Below are positions 25,336-38,456 of a stretch of DNA of 64,000 bases, in pieces (the stretch's first letter is position 1; each line of letters opens with the position of its first letter). The stretch spans positions 10,111,001 through 10,175,000 of the forward strand of contig JANTQA010000070.1 in assembly GCA_027625915.1 (NCBI GenBank), given 5' to 3'. Source of the DNA: Anaeramoeba flamelloides. Taxonomy: Eukaryota; Metamonada; Anaeramoebidae. The translations under genes were made by a program, and so were the position numbers. The notes below the pieces were generated by a model that was not told the origin of the DNA, did not search any database, and was given only the letters and a program-made list of their open reading frames with translations.

Positions 25336-25436
25336 ACCTTTGCTTTTGCATTTGCTTTTGCATTTGCTTTTACATTTACTTTTGCCTTTGCTTTTGCTTT
25401 TGCCTTTGCTTTTGCCTTTGCTTTTGCTTTTTGGTT
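25336..25436. repeat. TTTTGC/TTTGCC hexamer tandem array
   Basis: About 16 imperfect units of a CTTTTG-type hexamer, starting 50 bp past the EDC4-like stop codon. It reads open in several frames only because it is periodic. Confidence 0.8.
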
Positions 25437-25689
25437 TTCTTGTTGTCTTTTCTTTTTTCCTTTACCCATTTTTCTTTATTTTACTAAATAATGATAAACC
25501 ACTAAAATTATCGATTTTGATTTTTTGTATTTATAATTTTATTTTAGAAGTGTATAGTATTTTTTTTCTCAAAACCTCGAAATATTTTTTTATTATTTAC
25601 GAGTGGAGTTGTTCAATTCTCTTGTTGGTTTGAATTCCTAAATATACATTTAGGAATTTTATTAAAGACTCAAAATTTTTATTATTACA

Positions 25690-26110
25690 AGAGCAAATAA
25701 ATATGATAATTCTTTTTTTTTTAATTATTAAGAATATCATTATTTTTTAATAGAGTAGATATATTATTTATTTTTGATTCTAATATCCAGATTTTACGAA
25801 TATTTTCATAGGCTGAGCAATTCCATAGAAAATGGTTGAAATGATTCCTTTTATATAAACCATTTATTGTTTTTTGCCCGGACATAAAATTTTGATAAAT
25901 TTTTATTGATAATAAAGGAGTATATGTTTAAATAATTTATTAAATTTCTGTGTTATACAAGTGAAGTAGAACCTACTTTGTAAAATATGTTTTTTTGTCA
26001 AGTTTTACTTGATTTAAAAGAGTTTAGTAATATCAAATCATTTTTATTATTATTTTGAATTAAAAAAAAACCTAGAAACTCGGCAGCAATTGACAGGACT
26101 TGACGTATCT
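25690..26110 (-). mobile_element. LINE 3' fragment
   Basis: On the minus strand HFNHFLWNCSAYENIRKIW matches the HFLWNC motif of the larger LINE at 47771-48960. The Cys pair upstream is eroded. No polymerase domain remains. Confidence 0.5.
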
Positions 26111-26479
26111 TTATGAACTGACAATTTGTAAATGATATTATTGATTTGTATATTTACAAAATATTGTTGAGGACTATTGTAGAGCACCGGAGACAATAAA
26201 TACAAAATCTATATTATCTAGATGTTTTTTTTTATTTAGAAAATCTATCAAGTTTCTAATCAAAAAAAAAAAAAATAAATAAAAAAAAAAAAATAGCTGT
26301 AAGAAAAAAAAAATTTCCACAGTTTATTATTGAAGAGGGGTAAATTAAACTCTAAGGGCCCTTATACTTAAATTTATCTATGCAAATTAAAACTTAAAAT
26401 CATATATTTTAAGATTAATAATCAATGAAAATAATTTCAAACTTTTTATGCTTTAAAATTAAGTCATTCTGATTTATTT

Positions 26480-27000
26480 CATTTAATTTGTTTTAAAATA
26501 TATCAATTTATCATTTTCATTGGAACGACACACTCTATAAAAAATGATCAATATTTTCTATTATCTCCCTTTGTTCATATTTTAAACATAAATGACAAAA
26601 TTTATTGGAGTTTTTATTTATTAGATAATAATATCTATTTAGGAGGTTAGTAAACAATCTGGATTTTAGAATTGTTGTACTTGATGGATAACTTTAATAT
26701 TTTTAAGTTAAAAATAATCTAATTTTGAAATTATTTGTTAGTAAATTATTATTTAATAATTGTTTAGATTTATTATAAGTTTCTTTTGACTTTTTCAGAT
26801 AATAAACTATATGTGATTTTTTTTTTCAAAAAACTTACCCGAATATTTATTTTTTATTTATTTTCTTTTGATATAACTGTTTTATCTTTATTAAGTTTTA
26901 ATCCAAATTCGATAATAATTTTATATATTTAATTTAATTTTTTATTTATTTGGATTTTTATCCCCTTTAATAATTAAAATTAAATCATCTACACACATTT
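26480..27000 (-). mobile_element. LINE 3' fragment
   Basis: On the minus strand it reads KFCHLCLKYEQREIIENIDH then FL, very close to the peptides at 4922-5233 and 43985-44040, with a Cys-x2-Cys and a His. Fragmentary and interrupted by stops. Confidence 0.5.
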
Positions 27001-28224
27001 GTCAATGATTTGTCTATACTATAATTGTTAATACTAGAAAAAGGAAAAGGAGAACATTTTAAATAGGAGATAATGGAACCTCTTTGAATATACCCACCCC
27101 CCCAATAATATTTTTTAAAAAAACTTTTTGAAAATTTTATTTATAATAATTTTTTTGATTGTATTACTAATTATTTTAAAATTGATTGAATCAAAACTTT
27201 TTAGCTATACTAAAAATTATAATATATACTTTATTAATCATTACATTCAATGTTAAAAATTAAAAAATTAAAAAAAAAAAAAAAAAACAGAAACTTTTCA
27301 AAGTTTTCAGACAATTTTAAAACATTAAAACACTTTCCAAACACTATTTAAACAATTTCAAAAACTAATATACCCTGAAATACTTTTATAAAAGGAAAGG
27401 TAACCAATTACGATTCTAATTCCGAAAGTTTGAATTTATTGTGTTATTTTACTTCCCATTCTCAAAAAGAATTTACAAAAAAATATTACTTATTATGAAG
27501 TTAAAATAACTAACACAATTAAAAAAGAATTTTTTTTAAATAGATCCCAGAAGGAAAATTTGAAAAAAAATAACTTAGTGAGATTTTCTAATTCAAGTAA
27601 AAATTTTAAAATATTTTAAAATGGTAAAAAGCAAATGAAAAAATATTTAGAAACATAATAATAGCAATTTCATTCTGAGTTTATTGATTTGAAATTGTTA
27701 ATTATGAAATATTAATTAAGATTTTTGCCTTCATCATAAATAAAGAAAAAAATTATGAAAATTATTGGAATTTTGAAAATTTTACCATTTTTTTGTAAAA
27801 GAAATTCCAAGTGTGTAAAGTTTACTGGTGACAATAGAACTCTTTTAATATACAATTGGATAGAAAAACTAATTAATTATTTCCCAGATAATTAAATTAA
27901 AAAGAATATTGTTATGTTAAAAAATTTTTTAATGGGAGTCTTTGATTTAAGTAAATGAAACTCAAATACAATTTTTTTTTTTTCATTTCTGAAAGAATTA
28001 TTCATACCTTTTTTAAAATTTAAATTAAGAACAAAAAACAAAATATCAAAAATTGAACAACTAACAATAGCAAAAACAAAAATAAAAATGAAAAACAGAA
28101 AAAACAATTAAAAACAGAAAAAAAAAAACAAATAGATAATATTATATATATTTATTAAAAAATAAACGATTTCATAAATAAAACAATAAATTAAATCAAA
28201 ATAATAATAATAGTAAATATAAAA

Positions 28225-29944
28225 TTAATATTTTGAATCGGATGATTCAAGTTCACTGCTATTATTTTCTTGATTTATAACTGGTGTTTCTGAAGATAGT
28301 CTAGAAGTATTTCTTTTCAGGCTGATATGAAATACCATCCAAATCATAAAGCAAGGAAAAATTTCGGTAATAGTAAGGTAAATAAATATAAATACATAAT
28401 ATTTACTATCATTTTCTTCATACATGCGGCTTGCCCAATAATCGAGTTTATTTTTCTCAATGATGGCGAAAAAACTATAAATTGCTTGTGAAAAATATAA
28501 TATTGATATTATTAAAATTATAATTAAAGTTTTCTTAACTTTAATTGAGCGTCGAAACCCAAAAAGTGATCTTTTAATGACTAAATAGATCTTAATTATA
28601 AAAACAAAGCTAAAAATGCACAAAATTAAATATACAATCATCTCGAACAAAAAATTTCCAATATGGAAATTTTTAATTGAAACATGCTTGCTCATGTAGT
28701 ACGGATAGAAAAATACCAAAATAAGTACAACAATATGAAGTATTATATAAATTGGAATCACTTTCTTATGTTTACGATTGTCTTCATTCCCTTTGGTAAA
28801 ATAAACTATTTTTATTAGAAAGAGTACAAAACTTGAAAATCTATGAAAAAATAAAATAAAAAATAAACAAGAAAGAAAAAGACAAATAAAGGAAAAAAAA
28901 AAGTTAGTTCAAAAAAAAATTAAAAAAGGATTTAAATTCTCATAGTTTCATTTTATTGTTTGAATTAATTTAAAATTGTACCATATGTTTTTTTTTTATA
29001 TAAAAAATAAAAAAAAATACCAAAAAAAATCTTTGATCTTGAATTAAAAAAATCAAAAATATAATGACAAGTTAAAATTGTAGAAAATTATTAAAATTGG
29101 TTTATAGTTTTCAAAATAGAAAGCTACTGTTTTGTAAGGATAAGTTTACTAGCATTAAATTTTCAAAATTTGATAAATTTAAAATGTTAAAATTTAAAAA
29201 AGTTGATTAATTTACAAATTTTTCATTATTCTTTTTTCGATTTTAAAAAAATTCAAGAAATTTTCTAGTAAGAAATTTTTTTAAAAATTCATAACTTGGG
29301 AAATATGATCAGTAATAATTGTCTTTCATTGTTTTGATCTGTAAACAATCACCTTGTTATAATCTGATTTTGGCATGTAAGAACGAAAAAATATGATATT
29401 GTTCGAAGTGATATAAGATGATTTTGAGGAGTTCGAAGAACGATTGATATATATCATCTTAGCATGAGAATAATATCCGTATTTTGTGTCTGGAAGGAGA
29501 ACCAAAAGCAAAGAATTATAAAATGGACAATTATAATAGTCTATTTTTGACAAATGAAATAGTATGGAATGCTATTTATTTTTGGAACTCAGTGATCTAA
29601 CTCGACATGATAAAAAACAAATAAAAATATTAAATTTGTTATTTTTTAATGATACTTTGAAGAACTTACTCTTCAAATGATCTTTTTCTCCACAAACTGA
29701 ATTATTGAAAAAATTGAAGTTAAAAGTTAAATTGTCATCATTGATGACTAAGTTTGATTTAAATCCCACAGAGACAAACTAGATTACCCAACCTTTTTAG
29801 AGTATCTATTTCCTCTTTTATTCCCCACTTGTTAAAAGATATCCGTAAAAAGATTCAATATAAAATCATGTATGTATGCCAAGTGTTCTTAATGGTGTAT
29901 AATTTTAACCATTCCTCTCCAGAATTGAATTGACTTGACATTGT

Positions 29945-29976
<32 letters not shown>

Positions 29977-32900
29977 CATGTTTGATCTTTTATTTTGATC
30001 ACCTTTCCATAATCTCGTATAAATGATCTCTTCTCTCTTTTTTGATTAAAAAAAGAGAACAAATAAATTTTTTTTTTAAAAAAAATGATATTGATTTTCA
30101 ATCGAACCAAAATGGAAAAACAATACTTGAATTTAGACATTGTTTTTTCAAACAAAGAAATGGAATTTACACCTTTTCCAAACATTTTCGGAAAATTTTC
30201 AAGGTCTTTTTATTTGATTTTAATTGAACAGATATTTTGGTTCCTTCTACCAAAATATGTGTTCAAATCTTCAAGAAATTGAGATGTTCGCGAATCTCAT
30301 TGTCATCAATTAAAAAACTTTACAAAAAAAAATTACTAAAGTTCTATAAAATAAGTTTAAATATCATTATTAAATTAAATTTACTCGTAAAATATTCCTT
30401 ATTTTGCTCAATTTGAGTTTAAAATAAGAAAATAATCAAAAAAATTTCAAACTTTGCCTAAATAATACAATGATTCTTAAAATCTTTCCACAATAACGAA
30501 AGCACTCTCTTAAACTTTTCAGAGTTCTAATTTTTTTCTTATTTGTAGTTATCTAAAATAATTTACTAAAAATTTCACAAAAAAGTTTAAATTTAAAAAA
30601 AAAATAAATAGCATGTTTATCCGTCTCATTTTGACAAATTAACATTCTGTTAAATGTATCAAATGATCAATTTAGCGGATGTTAAATGCATACCAAAAAG
30701 TGTTATAAGCACCTTGGAGCATGTTTCGCTGGAGTATAAGCGAATTTGGTTATGATCAAGGTAAATTTATTTTTTTCTATCTGATTTAAACGGATCAAAA
30801 GCAGGAAAATAGTAAAATAAATGCCTAATATAACCAAAAAAATATACTAACTGCTGAGAGAAAAATGTTGGACAGAGAAAAATAGTTGGACGTGAATTTT
30901 AATTGGAAAAATTACTGAAAATGATTTTTAATTTCAATCGTTTGTGAAATAACTAAAGAAAATAACAATAATCTACTTATTAGTATAAGCATTAATGTAA
31001 TTCTACTTTTTCAAAACCTTATCAATTATAATCTAAAGCAAGTTTAAAAATTACCATTTTCAGAATTAATAGTAAACTTTACTACAACTTGGTTTTTTGT
31101 TAAAATAGCAGGATCTACTTTAGTTATCAACCATTCAAATGAGTATTCTACACACACTTCATACTAATGAACTTGTAACATATTTAAACCTTGATTTATA
31201 TAAAATTCACCTAGTTCTCAATAGGATTTGATTTTCAATTTTACTAATGTTCTCAATTAAAAATGGTGTCCAACCATTTTTTTGTGTCCAACATTTTTCT
31301 CTCAACAGTGAGAAAATATTTTTGGTTATGTTTTTTATTATTTTTTTTCGGCTTTAAGTAAAAATTTTATTTTTGCAAAAATTATAAAAACAATTAAATT
31401 TAAAAATTTAAAAAAAAGTTATAAAACAGATATTTTGAAAGATGAAGAAGAAATTAAAAATTTCTTGTCAAAACAGAAGAAATAGAAAGGGGAGGGAGTT
31501 AAATTCATCATAATAAGGAATTTAAAGAATTAAGAAAAAGTACCAGACAAAAAAATTACAGTGAAAACTATCAATGTTTTTAATAAAAGATTTAAAGAAC
31601 CCACACAAGAAGAAAAACAAACAAGGATTATCTTTTTATTTATTGATCATGATTTTCTGTATTACCATTTTTGCAAGAAGATGCCGATTTTGAATAGGTC
31701 ATATTGTTGTAAAAATGGCCTTTTAATTGACGTTTTAACTTGAATCATTCTCTTAAAATTAAAAAAAAATTGGACAAAATACAAGAATAAATTCAAAGGA
31801 AAACTACAATTTTATTATTATAAAAAAGGATATTTCATTTTTTTTTTTTGAACAGTTTAAGGAAGATTTCAGATAAATTTAAAACAAGAAAAAAATAAAA
31901 TTGTGTAAGACCACGAAATTTTCACAAAAAGTTGTTTTAAATATGATAAAAAATCATTTAAAATTTGAAACAAAAAATGTATTATTTTGTACATATACCT
32001 ATTGTGAAATTAGTATCTTGTATTTGTTGCAAATTGTTTTGAATTGAACAAGTTTTTATGAAGTCGAAGATGTATTTCTTTAGTTTGGTTTCTTAAACCC
32101 TTTGGTTAAAATTTCCAACAGCAACAACAACAACAACAAAAATGTAAATTGAGATCTTTCATTTGTTTTTTTCGAATTTGCCATATTGAATTAAATTAAA
32201 GAAAAATTGGCGAGTTAAAAAAAAAAATGCTTTTTAAAAAGAGAAAATTTTGACCCTTTGAGATATAATGCTATTAGATTATGGGATGTGTTGTTTATAA
32301 CCTTTTTTTGCCAGAATATGACCAATTTATAATTTGTCACGAAAATGTCCAATTATGTTATTTTGATTTTCTTTGTCATTTTATTTTTTTTAGGGAAATT
32401 TGTGGTTTTTTTAGACCAAAATTGTCATCTAAAAATTGTCTCGATTTTGAAATCCCGACACATTACCCCCCTCATTTTACACTATTTGTACCAATAATCA
32501 CATATTAAGTCTTTACAGAATACCAAGGAAATCTCATCCACTACGCCCGATATGAGATTTCTAAGGTTATTTTCAATCGCTATACTCTCAAAAATAACTG
32601 GTTATTTTGCCATCGATGAGTACATACATTGTAATTTGAATAATAAATGGGAACAAATTTCACTTCATTTTCCATTTTCCATTTTCTTTTCGAAATTAGA
32701 GGTTTCAAAGAAATTGATTGGGATTTCTGATCTCTATTTGTTTGTTTGGTACTTTTTTATGTTATATATTTGACGAGCTAAGATTAATTCGAAATGTAAG
32801 TCAGATTTCAGAATTGAAGAAATAATAATCAATTGAAATTTTTTCCCATTTAACTGCCAAACACCAGAAGTTCAATTTCTCAAAAAAGTTTTTTTCTTAC

Positions 32901-34775
32901 AATTAGAAAAAACATAACAAGATCTTGACAAACCAATTAAAAAGGAAAAGCCTCTCATTAATTGGATCATCCTTATTGAACTTTTGAGATAAAATTAATT
33001 TTTTTAAATATTGTTGATTTCAAATTAAATTTTATCTCAAAAATTGTGGAAGGAAGCCGAATCAAATTTCTAGAAATATCATTCCTCAATTGATTTTGAA
33101 AAGATCTTGGTATGTTTTTTCAACTTATAATTAGTAAAAATATTTGAAAAATTGAAATAAAAATTTTCATTTAACAATTGAAAAATTGCAGTAATGGTGG
33201 ATTATATTGGAAAACATAGTAGAACAACTGAAGCAGTTCCAAGTCTCAAGTGAATTTTTATATGAATCAAATTTTGATGTTGATAATATAGATTTTTAAA
33301 ATGTTGGTTCAACTGAAAAATTCACGATATACTTGGAAAGGCTGTATGTTTAAACTCAATTCTTTAATCACAAATATTATTACCATAATCTTCTGAAAGA
33401 GGTTTCAATAGTCATAATATTTTTCCTTTTTCCTTTTTCCTTTTCCCTTTTCCCTTTTCCCTTTTTCCTTTTTCCTTTTTCCTTTTTCCTTTTTCCTTTT
33501 TCCTTTTTCTAGACGTTTAAAAAAAACAAAAACCTTTTGCAATACCGATTTGCTTTATGGGGTAAAAGAAAATTGCTTTTGTTTTTTTTACGTAAAAGAT
33601 GCAAAATTTCCAAGATCTTGGGTTATGATCTTGATGAGGAAATTCTTCATCGTAGTACATTTGTATTTTAAATGTGCACAACAATTTTGTGTGTTTAAAA
33701 AAAAACCCTAAAGCACTGTCGGTTGGTTAATTTAAATGTAAAAAAAATGTATTGATTTTGAAAATTATAATTGGAAAGTTGCTTTTTATAAAAAACTGGT
33801 ATTGAAATGAAAAAGGCTCGGTCGAAAAAATTCGACATTTTCCTCTTATAAAGGAACTACCTAATTGTTGTTTGGGTTCTTTTCCATTTTAAAGTTGAAA
33901 TATTGTTAAATTGCTTATGAAAAGAAAAATTTTTGTTTTTGAGAAAAGAAAAAAATTATTTGATTAGATGTTGAACATAAAAATTTAAAAATAACCAAAG
34001 CAAATTTAAAACCCAATTGTGTAAATATAATTATTGTGTTTTATCTTTTGTGGAACTGAAATTGCAAATTCGATCAATAATAATTCGATTCAAAAAACCA
34101 TTTAAAAATCCAAAGCGAGATTTGTTGTTTTTTGTTTTCTTAATGTTTTTGTTTTGAAAAAGTTCCTGACAAGAGGCGAAATTCATGTCAAAGAAAAACA
34201 CCATATAAAAAAAAAGACCCTTCCCAACAAAAGTCTAAAGACAAAAACAAAAAGGAATATTCTTACATTGCAAATTGGAGATACAAAGGAATTGATTGAT
34301 GGAAAAGAAAAATGACATAAAGGTTTGGCGCAGTCGGAACAAAAGTAAGAATAAAGCGTTGTAGCATTAGCCATCCACAAAAGAATAGAATTATTATTCG
34401 ATATTTTGATCCTTCGCTTCTATTCCTAAATTTTCTGTTGTTTTTTTTTTTTTTTATTTATTATTATGAGACAAAAGATTCAAAATGGAAATAGAAACCA
34501 AAAAAGAATTTGCTTTTAGCGTTACTGGAAATACTTTGGTATCCTTGGTTAGTGGGTAATTTGGATCAATTGAAAGAAAAGTTTGGTAACAATAAATTAG
34601 AAAAAAAAGAAAAATCTTTTGTTTTGAAAGCTTTTTACCTGAGGATTAGGAAATTCATAAAAAAATCCCAAAGGCATAAGACTGCTATTATGAAAAAGAA
34701 AACGCCTAAAACATAAAGCCATGGTGAACCTGTATTTGGAGCAGTTCTTACGAGACCATTTATATTGAATTTCAT
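28225..34775 (-). CDS. TOM1/TOM3/THH1-like (DUF1084) multi-helix membrane protein, three exons
   Basis: Exons (minus): 34775-34639, 34419-34267, 28840-28225, giving 301 residues; every junction is GT-AG and phase-consistent (AG|A, AT|A). The splice restores at least seven hydrophobic helices: WLYVLGVFFFIIAVLCLW, then YRIIILFCGWLMLQRFIL, LYVIFLFHQSIPLYLQFA joined to IFSSFVLFLIKIVYF, then PIYIILHIVVLILVFFY, LFEMIVYLILCIFSFVFIIK, TLIIILIISILYFSQAIY and YLTITEIFPCFMIWMVFHI. The last helix matches the TEIFP/VEVLP segment of the plant TOM1 family, and length fits (about 290 residues). TOM1 proteins are GPCR-like membrane proteins, named for supporting tobamovirus replication in plants; the role in protists is unknown. 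Intron 2 is 5426 bp, intron 1 is 219 bp. An alternative upstream ATG at 34871 exists; the chosen one starts the family-length form. Confidence 0.82.
29300..30620. repeat. Repeat R2 copy 2 (uninterrupted)
   Basis: Diverged copy of 14775-16690 without its 600-bp insert, so it marks the pre-insertion state. Minus-strand frames share YITSNNIIF-type peptide with the other copy. No terminal repeats were found. Confidence 0.5.
30797..31355. mobile_element. 559-bp element with ~125-bp terminal inverted repeats
   Basis: Left and right arms match over about 125 bp, including GAGAGAAAAATGTTGGACA, GTTGGAC and ATAACCAAAAA. The roughly 310-bp centre is non-coding. Structure fits a miniature or fold-back DNA transposon; no clear target duplication was found. 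Confidence 0.65.
32981..33045. repeat. Small hairpin
   Basis: TTTTGAGATAAAATTAATTT pairs with AAATTAAATTTTATCTCAAA about 20 bp later. Lies within the TOM1-like intron. Confidence 0.5.
33418..33508. repeat. TTTTTCC tandem array
   Basis: About 13 units of a 6-7-bp pyrimidine repeat, TTTTTCC with TTTTCCC variants in the middle. Inside the TOM1-like intron. Confidence 0.85.
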
Positions 34776-37700
34776 CAAAAATCTTTCTTTATTGTGAAAG
34801 TATTTTAAAAAAAATGAAAAATTTTTTGCTTTTTTCTTTTGATAATTAACTTTTGGAAAAATAATGTGCAAATTTGAATCTGTGATTTTGAATTTCTAAT
34901 TGTGATTTTAAAAAAATACTCAATTTCAGATAATTGTGTAAAAAAGCATATTTACTTTCAAGTTTTTAAGTTTATATTAAACATAGAAATTGATAGATTA
35001 CAAAGTGTTCATTTTAAATATAATGAAAAATTTTCAAAATATTTTTAAGAAACCCCAGAATTTTACTAGAATTACAATAATTTGCTTCTTGAATAAAATT
35101 TGGGGTATGAAAAAAATAAAAGGGTCAATTGTTAATAAATCATTGATAAAAAAAAATCATCAATAATTGAAACAATAAAAAAAATAATATATCTGGCATT
35201 ATTTTAATGAATTCGAAAAAATATGCTGATCATAATTCTCATTGGGTTCTATTTTTAAAGTTGCCAAGTGAGAATTATTATCTGCTTATTTTTGAGTAAT
35301 GAACAAAATTCCAAAAGTTATTATTAGAAACCGGCAAGTTGATATCAATATTTAAAATTAAAATAAACAAAAAAAAACTTTACAAATATATTTCCAATTT
35401 TATACTTGAAAATATATAAAAAATAAAATAAAAAATTCTATCAATGTTTTTAATAATTTTGATAATTTTTTTCTAATAGAAAATTTTTAAAAATCAACTT
35501 TAAAGTAAAAAATTCAAAGAAAAAGACTAATTTGATCTAGAAATTTTCAACTGAAAATTTTAATTATTCTTTTCTGTTAAAAACGTTCAAATTGTTTGAG
35601 TTAGATGATGAAAAGACTCATTTAATTTTCACTTTTTTAAAAAATTAGTTTAAGCTGCTATACTTGATCTACATAAAATTTACTAAATTGATTTACCTTA
35701 AAACTCTTTTAATTTTAATAATTAGAAACTCTTACCATCATCCTAAAATGTTATTTTAAAGTACAAAAAATAACAATTTACAATTTGAAAAAAGTTAAAA
35801 TTGAAGAGGTAATCAAAGGTGAAGAAGTTGATCTAAAATATTAGATAATTAAATCAACTTTGTTAACATGTTATTTTTTGTCGTTTTATTAGCCCAGTCC
35901 AGAAAAAAATGATAACTTTTATATTTCAATAAAATAATAAAAAATTTGAAATTATTTGAAGTTTTAGAATTAAAAATTTGTATTTATTAAAAAAATATGA
36001 ATATTTTTCAATATTTTGTAAAAACACAATTTGTTGTTTGACTAAATATATTATCTCAAAAAAAAAAAAAATATTTAAATTAATATTTATGACAAAATAG
36101 ATTATTTGTATGTAACAGTGATTAAAATAGTAATAAACAGCGTATAATTGATTTATAATATAGGAAATAAGTTTATATAATTATTTTTTCTAGCAAAAAA
36201 ATTTAAAAAAATGTGTTCCCACTAAAAAAAATTTCTATTCTTGGTTTTTGAGTAGATCATAATTATTTTTATATTTATCATATTCAAAATTATTAATTAC
36301 ATAATATCACCGATTAGTATTTTAATATCTATTCATTTTTTCTTAAAAGAAAAAACCCTTAAAATAAATAATTCTTTAGAAATTTATATCCAATATTATC
36401 CAAAAAAAAATAAAATTATCCTTATTTGATGAATAAAAATTCATATATATATATATATATATATATATTTATTTCTTTTTTTAATATTTTGAACAGTATT
36501 TAGATTATTTTTGAAAATATTATTTATAAAAACACTTTGTATCAAAAATAATAATTTAACATAACATTGAGTGAATATACAATTGGAAATATAAAATTAC
36601 GTTTTAAAAGTTTTTTTGAAAAAAATTCATTTTAAAAAAAAAATCCCATTTGGATAAAATTTCAACAGATTTTTTTTTCTTTAATTAATCTATTATTTAA
36701 AAAATTTGTTGAAAAATTGAATATTTTTAAATCTCCAAAAGAATTCTTCAGATTTCGATATGAAAGGAGATTTAAATTAACATTTGTTGATTTAATTTAA
36801 AATAATATAAGCGATTTTTCTTTGAAGTTAATTGGTTTCTTCTTTTTATTGATTTTACTTTTCCTATTTAGAAAGGTCCCAAATTAAAAACTTAAATTAA
36901 AAGTTTGTAATTGAAAAAAATTATTGTTTTGAATCCCCATTTTTATCTTTAATCATTGATTTGTTTTTTTTATTATTTGATCTTAATTTTCATTTTCGGG
37001 TTCTATTAATATTCCATATTAAAAAATGGTGTTGAACTTTTCTTTCCAAATTTTATTTCCCAGATAGTGCAGGGTTCTATAAAAAATTTCAATAAGTATT
37101 ATTATTTTGAGGTTGATAGAAGATTTAATTCAAGTTTAATCTATTTGAAAATCTTCAAATTTAAGTTATATTATGTATTAAAAATTAAAACTATTTTTTA
37201 GTTAAGGGTGGCATTTGTGGATGTGTGAATTGTATATTTTTAAAGATTTTGAATGGATTTTCTACTAAAAAAATTTAAATTGGGAATTTCATTTTTTCTA
37301 TGATTGTTTTACACTTTTTTTTTTTGTTATTCATTTGCTTTTATTTTTTTTTAATTTTTTTTTTAGACTTTATATATTTACAAATTTTTTTTATATTGTC
37401 AGATTGGTAGATATTGTGTAAAAATATGTAATTATCACGAAAACCGTGAAAAGAATATTGATTTATATTGGAATTTTATAGATAATAAATATGAGGGATC
37501 AAAAAAGAAACTTTTTTTATCCCAATGTGCCTAATAATTTGAGTTTTTCAATTTTTAGCAAAATACATTGATTTATTAGTTTTTTTTAGATGGGTATCAA
37601 CTATTCTTTACTCTCGTATTATTCTACTCAATTTTTATAGGTTCTTCGAGGGCGAATTATAGAAATAATTGCTCTTTAAAAAAATGTTGGGTATTTTGAC

Positions 37701-38456
37701 TGAAACAATGTTTATTTTATACACAGTTATCATTATTCTTAAATAAAACACAATACTAATCACTCATAATACACATTTGTAATTGAAATTTTATTTCACG
37801 TTTTACATTGGAGATGACATCAGTATTTTTTTCTAAAATTGGATTTTTCTCAAAAAAACTTGCATTAGAGGGGATTACGTTTCCTCTTTATAACATAAAA
37901 AATTATTATAGAAAACTTTCAGGGAAATATTTCCCTATGGGGTCAAGTCATTACAACTAAAAATAATGTTCTGAAAAAGTTGAAAAAAATTATGTCTTTT
38001 TTATAAGTTCCTAATACCAATGAAAAACTCATAAACTGAAGCTCCATAAATCTTAAAAAAACAACTAGCAAAAATGAAGACATTTTTAGAAAAAACTACC
38101 AAGATCAAGATTCAATATCCTATTTGAATGGTTCTGAATTATAATTTTGCAAACAAAGTGTAAATTTTGAAGTTTCGATCTGTGGTTTTTTTTGTAATGT
38201 CGAAGATTTTTTTTTTTCATTTTTTCCTTTTTCAAAGGAGTATTGGTAATCTCCAGAATATTAATTGTCCGTTCTCTTCTAAATTTAGAGGGTGAGAAAA
38301 TACCCACAATTTGGATTAAATTGAATTTAATTGATTGTTAACTTAAAATAAAACAATTTGTTAAAAATTGTCAAAATTAAACACTTTGGAAATTTAAAAA
38401 AAGAAACAAATAACAGTTTTTGAAAATTTTGATTATTTTGAATAAAGATGGGTTAA

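Larger units (their letters stand above)
25286..28224. other. Intergenic region between convergent EDC4-like and TOM1-like genes
   Basis: Contains a TTTGCY hexamer tandem array (25336-25436), two LINE 3' fragments (25690-26110 and 26480-27000) and AT-rich filler, including a C7-type run near 27100. No host exon was recognised. Confidence 0.5.
28841..34266 (-). other. TOM1-like intron 2, 5.4 kb, repeat-filled
   Basis: Donor AAT|GTAAGA and acceptor TTTTCATAG. It holds R2 copy 2 (29300-30620), a long-TIR element (30797-31355), hairpins near 32980-33045 and 33226-33345, a single TACTGG-family end near 32620 and a TTTTTCC array (33418-33508). No exon belonging to the gene seems missing, since the join gives continuous family sequence. 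Confidence 0.75.

Noticed and set aside
25340-25633. Leu-rich ORF resembling a signal or membrane segment
   Set aside because: Its Leu repeats come from the TTTTGC hexamer array.
34183-34380. Minus-strand ORF with Cys-x2-Cys (FCSDCAKPLC), suggesting a zinc ribbon
   Set aside because: It is an alternative frame of TOM1-like exon 2; the spliced frame gives membrane helices that continue on both sides.
34485-34555. Plus-strand reading MEIETKKEFAFSVTGNTLVS ending at a possible donor
   Set aside because: It lies antisense inside the first intron of the TOM1-like gene, no partner exon was found, and the minus-strand exons on both sides are well supported.
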